Shown here one piece after another: positions 8,940 to 16,675 of a DNA stretch of 64,000 nucleotides. Made by a program: the position numbers and the translations under genes. The stretch comes from Rhodopirellula sp. Its GTDB lineage: Bacteria; Planctomycetota; Planctomycetia; Pirellulales; Thermoguttaceae. The DNA lies in the NCBI GenBank assembly GCA_012728855.1, contig JAAYEH010000156.1, positions 1-64,000 on the forward strand. Reading direction: 5' to 3'. Below the pieces are notes generated by a model. That model searched no databases. It was not told the DNA's origin and worked only from the letters and a program-made list of their open reading frames with translations. Each line of letters opens with the position of its first letter. Positions within the stretch are counted from its first letter, which is position 1.

Positions 8940-10310
8940 CTACTGCTGCTTCACATCCAGCACCACAACGGTCGCCGTCTTATCGGGTGCTTCGGAAGGC
9001 AGCGCGATACGGACATCGCCGTCCTTCTCGGCAAACGAGAGTTTCTCGCCGCCGGCGAGCATCTTGGCGGCAACCACCGCGCCGGGGACTTTGGGGACAA
9101 CCAGATTGCCGCCTTCCGGCCACTGGAAGACGTGCAGGTAGAGGCGTGTCTTGCCGTCCATCGGCTTCCGGGTGCAGCGGCCCCACGGGGTTTTCTCGAA
9201 CGGACTCGCCTGGGCGCCGTAGATCGACTGGCCGTTGGCCTGCATCCAGCGGCCGATGGCCGCCAGTCGCCCGACCGACGCCGCCGGGATTTCGCCGGCC
9301 GCAGTCGGCCCGATGTTGAGCAGATAGTTGCCGCCTTTGGAGACGATGTCGATCAGATTGCGAATCAACGTTTCAGCGCTCTTCCAGTTCTCGTCGTCGC
9401 TTCGGAAGCCCCATGTTTCGTTCATCGTCATGCATGATTCCCAATCGACGCCGTCCAACCCGGTGGCGGGTATTTGCTGCTCGGGCGTGCCGAAGTCGCC
9501 GACGTAGTCCTGGTTGGCCTTGTTGATGCCTTCCATCCCCTTGCGGCCCTTACCGACGCGGTTATTGACGATGATCTCCGGCTTCAGCCCGCGGAGGTAA
9601 GCGTAGATCTCGCGGCCATCCTCTTCGGTATACCAGTCGGGCCACTCACCGTCGAACCACAGCACCGCGGGATCGCAACTCGCCAGCAGATCCTTGAATT
9701 GCGCCTTCATGTAGTCCATGTATTCTTGCTTGCGGCCGTCGCGGATCTTGGTCGGATTGTGACGTTGCTCGCTGCCTCGCATCTGCGCAGGATGATGCCA
9801 ATCCATGATCGAGTAGTAGGTGCAGAATTGGATTCCCCGCTTGCGGCATTCCTCGGCGAGCGGCTTGAGAAGATCCTTGCCGTACGCAGTGGCGTTGACG
9901 ACGTCGTAGTCGGTGGTATCGGTGGCGAACAGGCAGAAGCCGTCGTGATGCTTCGAGGTGATTACCAGGTACTTCATGCCCGCGTCGGCGGCAATCTGCG
10001 CCCAGGCGGCCGGATCGTATTTCGCCGGGTTGAACTGGGCGGCCAGTTTCTCGTACTTGTCGACCGGGATGTTGGCCCGGTCCATAATCCACTCGCCGAT
10101 GCCCGGCACCTGCTTGCCGTCCCAAGTTCCCGCCGGAATGGCGTAGAGGCCCCAGTGGATGAACATGCCGAAGCGGGCGTCGCGCCACCACTGCATTCGC
10201 GCGTCGCGCTGGGAATCGGTCTCCTTGTTCCAAGACGAATCGGCTGCCGAGGACGGCAGGACGCAGGAAAGCCCCAGCAAGAGTGCGATGGCGAACACTC
10301 TGAAACGCAT
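8940..10310 (-). CDS. Alpha-L-fucosidase, family GH29, secreted
   Basis: 456 residues. GAGGAG lies 9 bases upstream and the signal peptide [22 protein letters not shown] leads the protein. GH29 landmarks are clear: [49 protein letters not shown] and VLWFDGEWP, with the expected nucleophile Asp220 in WFDGEW, then [10 protein letters not shown]. It removes terminal L-fucose from glycans by a retaining mechanism. It is the first gene of a minus-strand carbohydrate group with the GH32-like gene and its paralogue. Confidence 0.93.
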   Translation of the reverse strand: MRFRVFAIALLLGLSCVLPSSAADSSWNKETDSQRDARMQWWRDARFGMFIHWGLYAIPAGTWDGKQVPGIGEWIMDRANIPVDKYEKLAAQFNPAKYDPAAWAQIAADAGMKYLVITSKHHDGFCLFATDTTDYDVVNATAYGKDLLKPLAEECRKRGIQFCTYYSIMDWHHPAQMRGSEQRHNPTKIRDGRKQEYMDYMKAQFKDLLASCDPAVLWFDGEWPDWYTEEDGREIYAYLRGLKPEIIVNNRVGKGRKGMEGINKANQDYVGDFGTPEQQIPATGLDGVDWESCMTMNETWGFRSDDENWKSAETLIRNLIDIVSKGGNYLLNIGPTAAGEIPAASVGRLAAIGRWMQANGQSIYGAQASPFEKTPWGRCTRKPMDGKTRLYLHVFQWPEGGNLVVPKVPGAVVAAKMLAGGEKLSFAEKDGDVRIALPSEAPDKTATVVVLDVKQQ

Positions 10311-10466
10311 GGTTTGTGTCTCCTCAAGGATGTCGTAGGGCGACGGGTGGAAATCGAACCGCCGTTGGGCAGCCCGGCCGCTAACCTACAAGCAGTATAC
10401 ACCAAGCGAAAACGGGGTGCATCCAGCGCGCATGAGCCATCCAATCAAGAATTCTTGCGCCGATGC

Positions 10467-11504
10467 TTACCGCATGAGCCGGTTTCTGGCCCGATTGGGC
10501 ACGGGGCGTTGCGAAGTCGCGTCGCCCGCTCCCGCGGACAAGCCCAGCCCCGGGGCCACCTGCTGGTTTGGGCTGCAAAGATCGACCGCCTGCAGGCCGC
10601 CGTAGGAAGGGATCGTCCAAAGAAGCGACGGATCGCCCGCCAACCGGTTGACCACGACCTTGCCCAAGTCGAGACGCATGGAAAACTGGGCCGAGGGGGA
10701 ACGGATGTCGAGCGTCTGGGGGACATACACTCCGGTCAGTGGATCGCGGCGATGTTGCGTAACGACCGAACTTGCCAGAAGCCTTCCTTGCACGTCGTAG
10801 AGGTGCTGCTCGATCACCAGGCCCCGCATGCCGTCGATCACGGTTACCTTCGTTGTCTCCCCATCGACCGTCGGCCGGAGGGTGCGGACCTCGAACCGCC
10901 CTTCCGCCACGGGGATCGGGCCCTGGTGTGGCTGGTTCGGGTCGAGCGCGTCGATTCCCAGCGACTCGATCAGCCACTCCGGACGGACCGGGAACATGCT
11001 CCGCGCCGGACTGATATCGAACTGCTCGTGCCGGCAGTAATAGACGACCGGGGGATGGCTGCGGCGAATCCAAAACCAGAACACCTCGTCGTTGCTGCCG
11101 AGATCCAACTCCGGGCCGGTCAACGCCGTTTCCGCCCGCAGCCGAAGACGGCGGGGCCGCTCAAAGGCTACACTCGCCCGCAACGTGGGAAACTGGGGAC
11201 CGGAGAGCGTAGCATCGCTGGTCGAGAGCGATTGGATCTGGGAACTGTTGGCGTTGACCGTCTGGATGATCTGCTCGAGGGTGGGAGTCGGCGGCAGGAC
11301 GGGCGCCGGCGGCGAGGCGTAGAACGGCGCCGCCGACCGGCAGCCCGGGGCGCCCAGCCCCGCCAGGAGCGACAGCACGACCAGCAACCACCCGCAGCGG
11401 CGCTGAAGCCGCCCAAATACGGAGCAGTACGGCTGCTGCCAAGAACCGAAGCGTTGGCGCCGCTCGAAACCGATGCGTAGCCGCCGGGCTGCTGGGTTCT
11501 TCAT
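10467..11504 (-). CDS. Envelope lipoprotein, outer-membrane-lipoprotein-sorting-like
   Basis: 345 residues. After an unusually long basic N-terminus (MKNPAARRLRIGFERRQRFG) comes a hydrophobic segment ending in a Cys (LLVVLSLLAGLGAPGCRSA), suggesting a lipoprotein with a non-standard lipobox. The rest is beta-rich with the pattern of LolA/LolB or DUF4292-like proteins (QSLSTSDATLSGPQF, RLRLRAETAL, DEVFWFWIRRSHPP, YYCRHEQFD). Such planctomycete proteins are thought to sit in the periplasm; substrate unknown. GGAGG lies about 12 bases before the start. It follows the next listed gene on the same strand with a 60-base gap. Confidence 0.7.
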   Translation of the reverse strand: MKNPAARRLRIGFERRQRFGSWQQPYCSVFGRLQRRCGWLLVVLSLLAGLGAPGCRSAAPFYASPPAPVLPPTPTLEQIIQTVNANSSQIQSLSTSDATLSGPQFPTLRASVAFERPRRLRLRAETALTGPELDLGSNDEVFWFWIRRSHPPVVYYCRHEQFDISPARSMFPVRPEWLIESLGIDALDPNQPHQGPIPVAEGRFEVRTLRPTVDGETTKVTVIDGMRGLVIEQHLYDVQGRLLASSVVTQHRRDPLTGVYVPQTLDIRSPSAQFSMRLDLGKVVVNRLAGDPSLLWTIPSYGGLQAVDLCSPNQQVAPGLGLSAGAGDATSQRPVPNRARNRLMR

Positions 11505-11564
11505 CTGCTTTCACGGCCTCCTGCCGGTGCGTCCGTCCTTGGGTTGCCCGATCACAGCCTTTCG

Positions 11565-12050
11565 TCAGACTGCATTGCCAAACAGCAGCCCCGCCAGTTC
11601 GTCCTGAATCGTCTCGATCCGCGATTCGTCCGGAATCATGGCAGGCGTTCGGTACGTTGCATCTCGGCGCGGGCAATATAGAACCATCACCTCGCGTCCG
11701 GATTCGTCCTCTTCCGGTTCCTCCAACCGCATCACCCGACGCCGGACCAACAGCAACGCCAGCACGTAGCGCATATCCTGCTTGTCCGCCTGCTGCTCGA
11801 GTTCTTCAAAGAACTGGAGCATCACGTCGTTCGGCGCCCACGTCATTCGCTTCGCTTCCGCGGACGGCACCTGCGACTTCCACCAGCCGACCGCAGCCTC
11901 CGGCGGCCCCTGCCATGCTTCCGCCGAGTAATCCTTACGCTCCAGTTCGGCCCCCGCCGCCGTCAGAACCGAATAGAAGACTTCGCCCGCGACAAGATCC
12001 CTGCCGGTTGCCGCACACTGCCGTGTGAATCGCTTGACTTCGTAGTCCAT
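11565..12050 (-). CDS. Conserved planctomycete protein of unknown function
   Basis: 161 residues. The start at 12050 is set by GGGAGG 4 bases upstream; the longer open frame upstream has no support. Visible features are an N-terminal MDYEVKRFTRQCAATGRDL, where a Cys and the phrase TGRDLVAGEVFYSVL resemble a degraded zinc-ribbon start, a Trp-rich middle (WWKSQVPSAEAKR), and an acidic C-terminal part. I recognise no domain with a known reaction. It heads a two-gene unit with the lipoprotein gene. Confidence 0.7.
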   Translation of the reverse strand: MDYEVKRFTRQCAATGRDLVAGEVFYSVLTAAGAELERKDYSAEAWQGPPEAAVGWWKSQVPSAEAKRMTWAPNDVMLQFFEELEQQADKQDMRYVLALLLVRRRVMRLEEPEEDESGREVMVLYCPRRDATYRTPAMIPDESRIETIQDELAGLLFGNAV

Positions 12051-12118
12051 CGTCCTCCCGTAACCACCCCCGCCAAGCTCAACTCTTGCCGAACGCGGCC
12101 TTGGGCCGCAACCCAACT

Positions 12119-12213
12119 CGTTTAACCGCAACGGCCAACGGCCTGCGCGGGTTTTGCCGTGGCAGGTTGTGTTGCCGCCCCGCGCGCAGGCCGTTGGCCG
12201 TTGCGGTTAAACG
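12119..12213. repeat. Long inverted repeat, about 30-bp arms
   Basis: CGTTTAACCGCAACGGCCAA followed by CGGCCTGCGCG is repeated in reverse complement at 12183-12213 around a centre of about 33 bases. It lies upstream of the gene starting at 12050 and downstream of the small zinc-ribbon gene ending at 12314. No other full copy of this family is in the window. Confidence 0.85.
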
Positions 12214-12313
12214 AACCAAGCCTGCGCTGGGCTGAACACGCTGGCGGGCCGCGAGTGGTAGCACGCCATCCGGCAGTGCGGCGGCGGAAGAGTACCCGAA
12301 AAGGCCAATTGAC

Positions 12314-12550
12314 TCAATACGCAGTGAAAAAACGTTTGCTGGTGCCGCCCGGACCGATTTCTATCCGAATCGGCCGCACGCAGCGGGGGCAGTGGCCTTC
12401 ATAAGCCGTGCCTTGCCGATTGATGTAAACCCTTGCGTAGACGCCACAACAGGCAAATTGTATCCCTAAGAAGGAACGGCCGCCTCCTTCCGCAGGCGGC
12501 GGACCGGCCCGGTTCGGCTCACTGGAGAGATCGAGATACTCACCAGACAT
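12314..12550 (-). CDS. Small zinc-ribbon-like protein conserved in planctomycetes
   Basis: 78 residues, [14 protein letters not shown] onward. It carries two cysteine pairs, [10 protein letters not shown] and HCPRCVRPI, typical of a short zinc ribbon, and ends in [14 protein letters not shown]. The combination of CCGVYxRVY, the CPxC pair and GGTSxRFF is one I associate with a planctomycete-restricted family without known function. The upstream region has only a weak GGGAACGAAG ribosome-binding candidate. Confidence 0.7.
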   Translation of the reverse strand: MSGEYLDLSSEPNRAGPPPAEGGGRSFLGIQFACCGVYARVYINRQGTAYEGHCPRCVRPIRIEIGPGGTSKRFFTAY

Positions 12551-12578
12551 GAGACACTTCGTTCCCTAGGTTTTCACA

Positions 12579-12677
12579 GAGGCTGTCCGGAAATGGGGAC
12601 TGGCTCCCGGATGTTGTGTTTTCGGCCTCACGGTTACGCGAGATGTAGGGTGCCTGTCCCCATTTCCGGACAGCCTC
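12579..12677. repeat. Perfect 22-bp hairpin abutting a stop codon
   Basis: The arm GAGGCTGTCCGGAAATGGGG plus AC at 12579-12600 has its exact reverse complement at 12656-12677. The right arm ends one base before the stop codon of the MBL hydrolase gene (12678-12680). The arms share the GGGGAC core with the hairpins at 2046 and 34022. It could protect the 3' end of the larE-scpA-MBL transcript; there is no clear U-tract. Confidence 0.9.
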
Positions 12678-13517
12678 TCACAGCCAGAGGTGCAAACGCC
12701 CCTCGAGCATATCGGGCAGGGCCTTCTGCACGTGGCGGCGGATCTGGCGATCGTGGTAGCGGGTGCTGAAGTGCGAGGCGATGATCAGGTCGTTCTTGAA
12801 GCGGTCTCGCCGTTGGACAATATCGTCGAGATGGATGTGGCCGAATTTGTGAATCTTGTCTTTGCGGTGACTGGGGGCGACGAAGGTCATCTCCAGTATC
12901 ACTACCTCCGCCTCATACATCACCGGACATTCGTCGATCCCCTCGGGCGAGCTGTCGCCCAGGTAGGCCAGCCGTGGAATGCGCACTTCCCTGGCGATCT
13001 CGACTCCGCTAAGACGCAGGTCGCGGATCTTTTCCCCGGGCAGATCGAGGTATTCGGGCTTCAACTTCCGCCGTCGCTCCCAGACGACGAACCCCAGCGA
13101 CGGGACCGTGTGGCGGGTGGCCGAGACGGTAACCACCAGCTCTCGGGAAAGCTCGATCTCGCCCCCCGGCTGAACGGGCACGAGGGTGCAGGGCAGACGG
13201 CCCCGATCGAGCCGGCTGATCTGCCGCAGGATTTTCTGAATTGGATCGATCGCCACTTCCGGAAGATAAATCGTCGGCGGCTCCATTTTCATCATCCGCC
13301 GCCGGGCCACATAGGCGGGCAAGGCCGCCAAGTGGTCGATATGGGCGTGGGAAACACACCAGTTGGGGGTGCCCATGAAAGACCAGGGTTGCGCGCCCAG
13401 GTCGAAGCCGATCTTCAGTTCGGGAATTCGCCAATAGGTCTGCACCGCGGCGCGCGAAAATCCCTCGATGGTGAGATCCTTGTAGGCGAGGGTCCGAAAA
13501 GGTTGATCCGTGAGCAT
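12678..13517 (-). CDS. MBL-fold metallo-hydrolase, RNase Z-like
   Basis: 279 residues from the ATG at 13517. The metal-binding motif SHAHIDH is at residues 56-62, and further ligands are probably in ATRHTVPSLGF, LAYLGDSSPEG and IIASHFSTRYHDRQI near the C-terminus. The last of these (SHFSxRY) is typical of the RNase Z/ElaC family, which trims tRNA 3' ends, but this protein lacks an obvious exosite arm and may have another substrate. The start codon has little Shine-Dalgarno support; upstream alternatives would overlap scpA. It follows scpA by 35 bases in the same direction. Confidence 0.8.
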   Translation of the reverse strand: MLTDQPFRTLAYKDLTIEGFSRAAVQTYWRIPELKIGFDLGAQPWSFMGTPNWCVSHAHIDHLAALPAYVARRRMMKMEPPTIYLPEVAIDPIQKILRQISRLDRGRLPCTLVPVQPGGEIELSRELVVTVSATRHTVPSLGFVVWERRRKLKPEYLDLPGEKIRDLRLSGVEIAREVRIPRLAYLGDSSPEGIDECPVMYEAEVVILEMTFVAPSHRKDKIHKFGHIHLDDIVQRRDRFKNDLIIASHFSTRYHDRQIRRHVQKALPDMLEGRLHLWL

Positions 13518-13552
13518 TTCGGATGACAAGGGCGGCTCCGTCTCGGCGGAAG

Positions 13553-14329
13553 TTATTCGGCTGGCTTGCCGTGATCGTAGTTGTCGACGCTCGACACGTC
13601 CAGGGGGCCGGCAATATCCCCGCGCGGCAAAACCCAAATCTCGCCGAACAACTGATTCTGCTCAACCCGAACCTGGCAATGCCGCACCAGTTCCAGCACG
13701 GAGAGAAAAACCCCCACCATCGACGACTTATGCATCCCGCGCGTGAACAGGTCGCTGAAAGCAAGCTGTCCGCGTTGATCGAGTCGCTCGACGATCCGCG
13801 ACATGTAAACGTGAATCGGCGTGTCATCGTAGACGATGTTCGAAGGCCGGGACAACTGTGACTCGCGGATGATCCGGCCGAACGCGCTGACCAGATCCCA
13901 GAGTTCCACCTCTCGAATCGGTTCTTCCGCCAAATCCCTTTGGCGTGGCGGAAGATCGCTGCCGATGCGGGGATAGCGCTGCTGCCACTGGCGGCTTTGT
14001 TCGTCGAGAACGCTGGCGGCGTCGCGATAGGCCTTGTATTCCAAGAGCCGCCGCACCAACTCTTCGCGAGGATCCTCGACCGCCTCTTCCACTTCGTCGC
14101 ACCGCGGCAGCACCTGCTGCGACTTGATCTCGATCAACATGCTCGCCACGGCGAGGAAATCACCCACGGCGTCGACGTCCAACTGCTCGATCACCTCAAG
14201 GTATTCGAGGTACTGGTCCGTGATCAACGAAATCGGGATATCGACGATCTCAACCTCGTGTTTGCGAACCAAATAGAGCAACAGATCGAGCGGTCCTCGA
14301 AAGATGTTCAAATCGACGCGAAATTCCAT
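13553..14329 (-). CDS. scpA: Segregation and condensation protein A
   Basis: 258 residues. The N-terminus FRVDLNIFRGPLDLLLYLVRKHEVEIVDIPI is diagnostic for ScpA, the kleisin that bridges the two SMC heads in chromosome condensation; the C-terminal winged-helix part (FSDLFTRGMHKSSMVGVFLSVLELV) is also present. A GTG two codons upstream (14335) could be the true start. It lies 20 bases after larE and 35 bases before the MBL gene, so all three are probably co-transcribed. No scpB is in the window. Confidence 0.92.
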   Translation of the reverse strand: MEFRVDLNIFRGPLDLLLYLVRKHEVEIVDIPISLITDQYLEYLEVIEQLDVDAVGDFLAVASMLIEIKSQQVLPRCDEVEEAVEDPREELVRRLLEYKAYRDAASVLDEQSRQWQQRYPRIGSDLPPRQRDLAEEPIREVELWDLVSAFGRIIRESQLSRPSNIVYDDTPIHVYMSRIVERLDQRGQLAFSDLFTRGMHKSSMVGVFLSVLELVRHCQVRVEQNQLFGEIWVLPRGDIAGPLDVSSVDNYDHGKPAE

Positions 14330-14349
14330 CGGCACAACAACCGCCAGGC

Positions 14350-15210
14350 TTATCGTGAGAGGATCTGCAAACTCTCCGCGGGCAGCACTTCGTTGAGGCT
14401 CCCCGAACGAAATCCCGCCAGGTCGAGCGAAACGTACTGGAAGCCCGCGGCCGTGAACTGCTCTACCACTTCGCGACGGAACTCCGGATCGACGAAGCGG
14501 GCGATTGTCTCGGGCGCCACTTCGATACGAGCCATGTTTCCCTTGTGATACCGCACTCGCAACGGCTGAAAGCCCCGCTCGCGGAGAAATCGTTCGGCGC
14601 GGTCGATCATCGCCAACCGCTCCGCCGTGACCTCTTCGCCATAGGCGATGCGACTGCTCAGGCAAGGCATCGCCGGCTTGTCTTGGGTAGGCAGGTTCCA
14701 ATGGCCGGCCAGTTGCCGGATCTCCGTTTTGCTGAAACCGCACTCGGCCAGCGGGCTGCGAACGCGGCGGTCGCGGGCGGCCTGCAAGCCCGGCCGGTGT
14801 TCGCCGTGGTCGTCCCGGTTGGAGCCGTCGGCAACCACGGCCACATCGAGCCGATCGGCCAGTGTCTCGACCTGCAGAAACAATTCGTTCTTGCAGTGAT
14901 AACAGCGGTCGGAGGCGTTGCGCTGATACGCGGGGATGGCGAGTTCCCCGGTCTGGATCATCTCGTGGCGGATGCCGATTTCGCGGGCCACTTCGCGGCA
15001 CTCGTCCAGTTCCCCGGCAGCCAGACTCGCACTGACACCGGTCACCGCCACCGAGCGATCGCCCAGCGCCAGTTGCGCGGCCTTGGCGAGCACCGTGCTG
15101 TCGAGTCCGCCGGAAAAGGCGACCGCGCAACTGCCGAAGCTTTGCAGCAGCGCCAGGAGCCGATCGCGCTTTTCCACCAACTCCCCCGTGAGTTCGCTCG
15201 CAATCCCCAT
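14350..15210 (-). CDS. larE: ATP-dependent sacrificial sulfur transferase LarE
   Basis: 286 residues, starting at 15210 after GAGGAG. The PP-loop SGGLDST is at residues 33-39. Family signatures follow: NASDRCYHCKNELF, DGSNRDDHGEHRPG, AECGFSKTEIRQLA and PCLSSRIAYGEEVT. LarE activates a carboxylate of the nicotinate-derived intermediate with ATP and supplies sulfur for the nickel-pincer nucleotide cofactor of lactate racemase and related enzymes. The Cys of PCLSSR is at the position I expect for the sacrificial cysteine (from memory of the family). LarB is encoded 9 kb away (23764-24546), while LarC is not seen in this window. Confidence 0.93.
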   Translation of the reverse strand: MGIASELTGELVEKRDRLLALLQSFGSCAVAFSGGLDSTVLAKAAQLALGDRSVAVTGVSASLAAGELDECREVAREIGIRHEMIQTGELAIPAYQRNASDRCYHCKNELFLQVETLADRLDVAVVADGSNRDDHGEHRPGLQAARDRRVRSPLAECGFSKTEIRQLAGHWNLPTQDKPAMPCLSSRIAYGEEVTAERLAMIDRAERFLRERGFQPLRVRYHKGNMARIEVAPETIARFVDPEFRREVVEQFTAAGFQYVSLDLAGFRSGSLNEVLPAESLQILSR

Positions 15211-15959
15211 ACGACTCCTCGTGATGTCGGCCAGCCAATAAAAAAGGCCCTCCACCGCAATGCCGTGGCGATGCGTACTTGAGAGCCCGTCATTGTCTAA
15301 GGGGGCGCCTGGAACCCGGGTTGTGTGATCCGCTCCGACCCGCGCGAGGCGAATCGGTGGGCGGCTATACACGCGGCCGGTTTCAGATAATCAGGCGTCC
15401 AACGGGCAACTTATCGGCTCCCCAAATGTTTGGCATCGGCAGCACGAGCATGGTAGAGGACCGTGACCCTGAATTCCATATGGACCGCATGGCGGTCCCA
15501 TAAAATCCCTGGCCGCGATGTATCCTACCCGCTTCAGGATGCCGGGACAAGCGATGGTTTTGGAGTATAGAGGAGATTGTGGAGAGATCGGATGTTAGGG
15601 GGCACGCCACCGATCGGAACGCTTTTGTGGTGAGATCGAAGATGCGGGCGTCCAGGTGGGGGGGCGGTCAATTCTGCGGCAGAAGTCACGATTGCGACGT
15701 GCCGTTGCGGGCAAGCGCTGTAGAACCCCAACGATGTTTGACCGCGAATGGTTCAAAGGGTGGAAAGGCGTCTTGCTAATCCCCAATCCCGGTTCTGGCT
15801 CCATATCCGTACTGCAGTGGCTGGCCTCCGCTGGGCCGTAGCCTGAAGATGAATCGGGAATTCGACGAGGCAGCGTTCTGGACGTCACCGTTGCTGGGTG
15901 CTAACCTTAAATACGGTTCCAGAGAGATGCCAGTATGACCGTTGGAGGGAATCGAGACG
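15211..15959. other. Non-coding stretch upstream of the ECF sigma factor gene
   Basis: No gene is supported on either strand. It contains a small palindrome GGACCGC-ATG-GCGGTCC at 15482-15498. It separates the divergent larE operon (minus) from the sigma factor operon (plus), so it must hold both promoters; I cannot place them reliably. Confidence 0.5.
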
Positions 15960-16580
15960 ATGGCAGGTTCCGGCCACCGCGGATCGGTCGAGGCTTCGGG
16001 TTCGACGTCCTCCAGTCTCCTGCAGCGGTTGAAGGCCCACGACGCCGATGCTTGGAACACGCTCGTACAACTGTATGGCCCTATGGTCTACCGCTGGTGT
16101 CGTGACTGTGGGTTGCAGGCGGAGGATGTGGCCGATGTCGGTCAGGAAGTTTTTGGCGCCGTGGCGGCGAGCATTGAGGGCTTCCATCGCGAGCGGCCTG
16201 GCGGCAGTTTCCGCGGTTGGCTCTGGACGATCGCCCGCAACAAGATCCGCGACCACTTCCGCCGCCTCCGCGGCGAAGCGCAGGCCCGTGGCGGCACGGA
16301 TGGCCAAGCGTGGTTGGCCCAACTTCCTGCCGATGCTCCCGAGCCGATGGCGGCCGATGCGCGGCCCGCCTACCACGATTCCCTGGAGAACCGCGCGGTG
16401 GAACAGGTTCGGGCGGAGGTGGAAGAACGAACCTGGCAGGCATTCTGGGTGGCGGCCGTCGAGGGCCGACCGGCGGCCGAAGTGGCGGACCAGCTCGGCA
16501 TGAGCATCCAAGCGGTCTACGACGCCAAGTACCGCGTCCGCCGCAAGATCCGCCAACAGTTTGGCGACCTGCTCGGCTAG
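15960..16580 (+). CDS. ECF-family RNA polymerase sigma factor
   Basis: 206 residues, ATG at 15960 preceded by GGAGG about 11 bases upstream. Region 2 is visible as LLQRLKAHDADAWNTLVQLYGPMVYRW and DVGQEVFGAVAASIEGF, ending in WTIARNKIRDHFRR; region 4 as AFWVAAVEGRPAAEVADQLGMSIQAVYDAKYRVRRKI. This type, with a kinase gene directly downstream, belongs to the planctomycete ECF-STK groups, in which the partner kinase rather than a classic anti-sigma factor is thought to control the sigma factor. The next gene starts 95 bases later on the same strand. Confidence 0.9.
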   Translation: MAGSGHRGSVEASGSTSSSLLQRLKAHDADAWNTLVQLYGPMVYRWCRDCGLQAEDVADVGQEVFGAVAASIEGFHRERPGGSFRGWLWTIARNKIRDHFRRLRGEAQARGGTDGQAWLAQLPADAPEPMAADARPAYHDSLENRAVEQVRAEVEERTWQAFWVAAVEGRPAAEVADQLGMSIQAVYDAKYRVRRKIRQQFGDLLG

Positions 16581-16675
16581 TCCACCCCTCTTGCGGAGTG
16601 GTTACGCGAAGTCGTGCGAGATTCCTACGTTGTTCTTGTAGCGGAACAACTACCGATCCGACGAGGAACCCGGCG

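Noticed and set aside
10339-10400. Possible tRNA: the stretch has GGTTCGATTTCC on the minus strand, similar to a T-loop
   Set aside because: No matching acceptor stem, anticodon arm or D-arm could be folded around it.
9474-11480. 668-residue plus-strand open frame over the fucosidase and lipoprotein genes
   Set aside because: It runs opposite to two genes with signal peptides and clear family motifs, and its own translation shows no domain.
15383-15888. Small minus-strand frames between larE and the sigma factor
   Set aside because: No ribosome binding sites, no conserved pattern and mutual overlap; treated as non-coding.
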